A DNA stretch of 5,880 nucleotides. Origin: Candidatus Omnitrophica bacterium UBA1562. GTDB taxonomy: Bacteria > Omnitrophota > Gorgyraeia > Gygaellales > Profunditerraquicolaceae. Positions within the stretch are counted from its first letter, which is position 1; the number at the start of each line of letters is the position of its first letter. The notes beneath the pieces were generated by a model. The model did not search any database and was not told the DNA's origin. It saw only the letters and a list, made by a program, of their open reading frames with translations. The stretch spans positions 12,939-18,818 of the forward strand of contig DCOU01000069.1 of NCBI GenBank assembly GCA_002322525.1, given 5' to 3'. Made by a program: the position numbers and the translations under genes. Shown here one piece after another: positions 4,272-5,880 of this stretch.

Positions 4272-5654
4272 TCACTTTATTTGAAATTTTTTTATTTTAG
4301 AATAGAGGGTCATGCGGTCTATCTTAAGTATCTTGGCAGCCTTGGTTTTATTGCCTCCAGCTCTAACCATGGCCTCTTTAATCATCTTCTCCTCAATCTG
4401 TCCCGCGGACTTTTCCTTCGCTTCCCTGAGCGAAGCGCCTTCTTTCGAAGTCGAAGTATCAAGCTGAAGATGAAGCTGTGTAGGTTGGTTACCATTATTT
4501 AAAGAAAGGCACGCAAGGGTGATGTCCTTAGAATCGGCCAAAAGAACCGCTCGTTTGATCACGTTTTTTAGTTCCCGAACATTACCCGGCCAGTGATAAT
4601 TAAGAAGAAATCTCATTGCCTCCCCTGAGAAACCCTTCGTTTTCTTGCCAAGGTCTCTGTTTGCTTCATCCAAAAAATATTTAATTAAAATAGGCAGGTC
4701 TTCCTTTCTTTCTCTTAAAGGCGGAAGGTCTATATGGAACTCGTTTAATCTGTGAAATAGGTCATCTCTAAATTCACCCATCCTTACGGCTTCGGAAAGG
4801 GTGATATTCGTTGCCACGATTATGCGCACGTCTACGCTTATATCAATCTTCCCGCCCAAGTGTTGAAATTTCCTTTCCTGAACTGCTCTTAAGAGCTTCA
4901 TCTGTATACCATTCGGAAAATTTGTGATCTCATCGAAGAATAGAGTGCCACCATTGGCTTGTTCAAACTTACCCTCTTTCCGTTCCTCGGCCCCGGTAAA
5001 AGCGCCCTTCTCATAACCAAAGAGTTCGCTCTCCACCAACGTATCCGGTATGGCACCAGAATCTATTGCGATGAAAGGCTTGTCTTTACGCAGGCTCTTT
5101 TCATGAATCATTTTTGCTATCAACTCTTTCCCTGTGCCGCTCTCCCCCTGAAGTATCACGGTCATATTTGTGACAGCAATGATCTCAACCTGTTTTAAGA
5201 CCTGTTTTATTCGGGAGCTATCCCCCATCGTCTCTTCTATGGCAGGCATCTGGCCCAATTTCTTTCTTAAGAATTCCACTTCCCGGCTTAGATATTGGGT
5301 ATGAAGAGCTTTTTTAATGATAAGAATCAATTCTTCATTATCAAATGGCTTGGTAACATAGTCAAATGCGCCTAGTTTCATGGCTTTTACTGCATCTTTT
5401 ACCTCTCCGTAGGCAGTAAGCATAATTATAATCAAGTCTTTATCAATCCTTTTTAACTTCTCCAAAATTTCCATCCCATTCATACTGGGCAGCCTAATAT
5501 CTAACAAGGCTAAATTAGGACAATTTCTTTGCACTGCCTTAAGCGCTTCTCTTCCATCTTCTACAGCAAGTACATCATAGCCTTCATCCTTTAAAATACT
5601 TGAAAGGTTAAAGCGCAGGTCCTTATCATCATCTATAACTAGAATTCTTTCCAC
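4272..5654 (-). CDS. NtrC-family sigma-54-dependent response regulator, probable activator of the gvp operon
   Basis: A complete 460-residue enhancer-binding protein. The receiver (1 to about 118) has the acidic cluster D8-D10, phospho-acceptor D52, T80 and K102. The sigma-54-interaction AAA+ domain (about 143-372) has Walker A GESGTGKE (170-177), the sigma-54 contact loop GAFTGA (217-222), Walker B TLFFDE (237-242), the FRDDLFHRL arginine-finger region (295-303) and WPGNVREL (355-362). A Fis-type helix-turn-helix closes the protein (about 425-457, with GGNKTKAAKILKIDRMTLY). It should hydrolyse ATP to open sigma-54 promoters when phosphorylated. Translation begins at a GTG: the frame opens exactly at the first beta-strand of the receiver, with GGAG nine nt upstream, and only one nt separates it from the preceding receiver gene. 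The perfect sigma-54 promoter and dyads just downstream make the gvp operon its likely target; that link is inferred. No cognate histidine kinase is visible in the window. Confidence 0.95.
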   Translation of the reverse strand: MERILVIDDDKDLRFNLSSILKDEGYDVLAVEDGREALKAVQRNCPNLALLDIRLPSMNGMEILEKLKRIDKDLIIIMLTAYGEVKDAVKAMKLGAFDYVTKPFDNEELILIIKKALHTQYLSREVEFLRKKLGQMPAIEETMGDSSRIKQVLKQVEIIAVTNMTVILQGESGTGKELIAKMIHEKSLRKDKPFIAIDSGAIPDTLVESELFGYEKGAFTGAEERKEGKFEQANGGTLFFDEITNFPNGIQMKLLRAVQERKFQHLGGKIDISVDVRIIVATNITLSEAVRMGEFRDDLFHRLNEFHIDLPPLRERKEDLPILIKYFLDEANRDLGKKTKGFSGEAMRFLLNYHWPGNVRELKNVIKRAVLLADSKDITLACLSLNNGNQPTQLHLQLDTSTSKEGASLREAKEKSAGQIEEKMIKEAMVRAGGNKTKAAKILKIDRMTLYSKIKKFQIK

Positions 5655-5655
5655 C

Positions 5656-5880
5656 CTAACTTACTCCCACCTTACGAAGTTCTCTTATATTTCTTAATAT
5701 AGTCTCTTCACTAAAGGGCTTGTCTATAAAACCATAAGCCCCCAATTTCCTTGCCTTGTCTCTAACTTCTTCAGTACCATAGGCAGAGATTATGTTTACT
5801 GCTGTAGAGGGATTTATCTTTTTGATGCAAGATAAAAGCCTCAATCCATCGCCATCAGGTAATTTTAAATCTAAAAATAC
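5656..5880 (-). CDS. Response regulator receiver domain protein, partial (N-terminus beyond right edge)
   Basis: The open frame continues to the window edge with no start needed; the visible 74 residues begin VFLDLKLPDGDG, containing the phospho-acceptor aspartate, and carry on through ISAYG (switch Ser) and FIDKPF (conserved Lys), ending KVGVS. This is the second half of a CheY-like receiver that stops soon after its last helix, so there is no C-terminal output domain; whether something precedes the receiver is unknown. A TTG at 5844 is a false internal start, because the receiver core lies upstream of it. The stop is 1 nt before the GTG of the NtrC-type gene, so the two are co-transcribed and probably translationally coupled. 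It resembles the receiver protein encoded just before gvpA, suggesting duplication. Confidence 0.9.
   Translation of the reverse strand, partial: VFLDLKLPDGDGLRLLSCIKKINPSTAVNIISAYGTEEVRDKARKLGAYGFIDKPFSEETILRNIRELRKVGVS

Noticed and set aside
4281..5198. Plus-strand open frames opposite the NtrC-type gene (4281-4502, 4959-5198)
   Set aside because: They are antisense to conserved Fis HTH and AAA+ coding sequence and encode nothing recognisable.

Overview
All supported genes in this window lie on the minus strand, so transcription runs from high to low coordinates. The window is the promoter-proximal part of a gas vesicle (gvp) gene cluster with its own two-component/sigma-54 control module. 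Two genes are diagnostic. One is gvpA (3291-3497), a near-canonical 68-residue major shell protein. The other is gvpN (18-944), a MoxR-type AAA+ ATPase. The low-to-moderate GC content, strong Shine-Dalgarno sites, sigma-54 promoter and NtrC-type activator point to an uncultivated, probably Gram-negative-type bacterium. The gas vesicle clusters of Omnitrophota, Nitrospirota and Desulfobacterota are the comparisons that come to mind. The taxon cannot be fixed from this sequence alone.

Regulatory block (right side, 5880 to 4007): the C-terminal part of a receiver protein runs off the right edge. It is followed, 1 nt after its stop, by a complete NtrC-family activator (receiver, sigma-54-interacting AAA+ domain, Fis-type HTH). 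The 265-nt gap that follows holds a textbook -24/-12 sigma-54 promoter at 4065-4079. It also holds two tandem GTA-N10-TAC dyads, centred 22 bp apart and about 160 bp upstream of the promoter, which are good candidates for activator binding sites. The next gene is a stand-alone receiver protein with no DNA-binding domain. No histidine kinase is visible.

Structural block (left side, 3533 to 1): gvpA comes first. A 100-nt stretch with two potential RNA hairpins separates it from three coiled-coil, lysine-rich genes, and a small protein with six CxxCxGxG zinc-binding motifs lies between the second and third of these. gvpN follows. An ORF appears to start at the very left edge, just after gvpN, so the cluster continues outside the window. 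The usual remaining genes (gvpF/L, G, K, J/S and others) are not seen here.

The main observation is that the three coiled-coil proteins look like one divergent family. They share an N-terminal D-I-x-A-[SG]-[YH] motif at residues 13-19, recurring F/Y-anchored segments spaced 32-33, 37 or 40 residues apart, and a tryptophan 11 or 18 residues after the last anchor. This periodicity matches the 33-residue repeats of the cyanobacterial outer-shell protein GvpC. They are therefore candidate GvpC functional analogues whose genes sit directly downstream of gvpA, as gvpC does in cyanobacteria.

Working model: a signal from outside the window phosphorylates the activator, which binds the dyads and drives sigma-54 transcription of receiver-gvpA-(coiled-coil proteins, zinc protein)-gvpN and beyond. 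The hairpins after gvpA may help keep GvpA in large excess over the accessory proteins.
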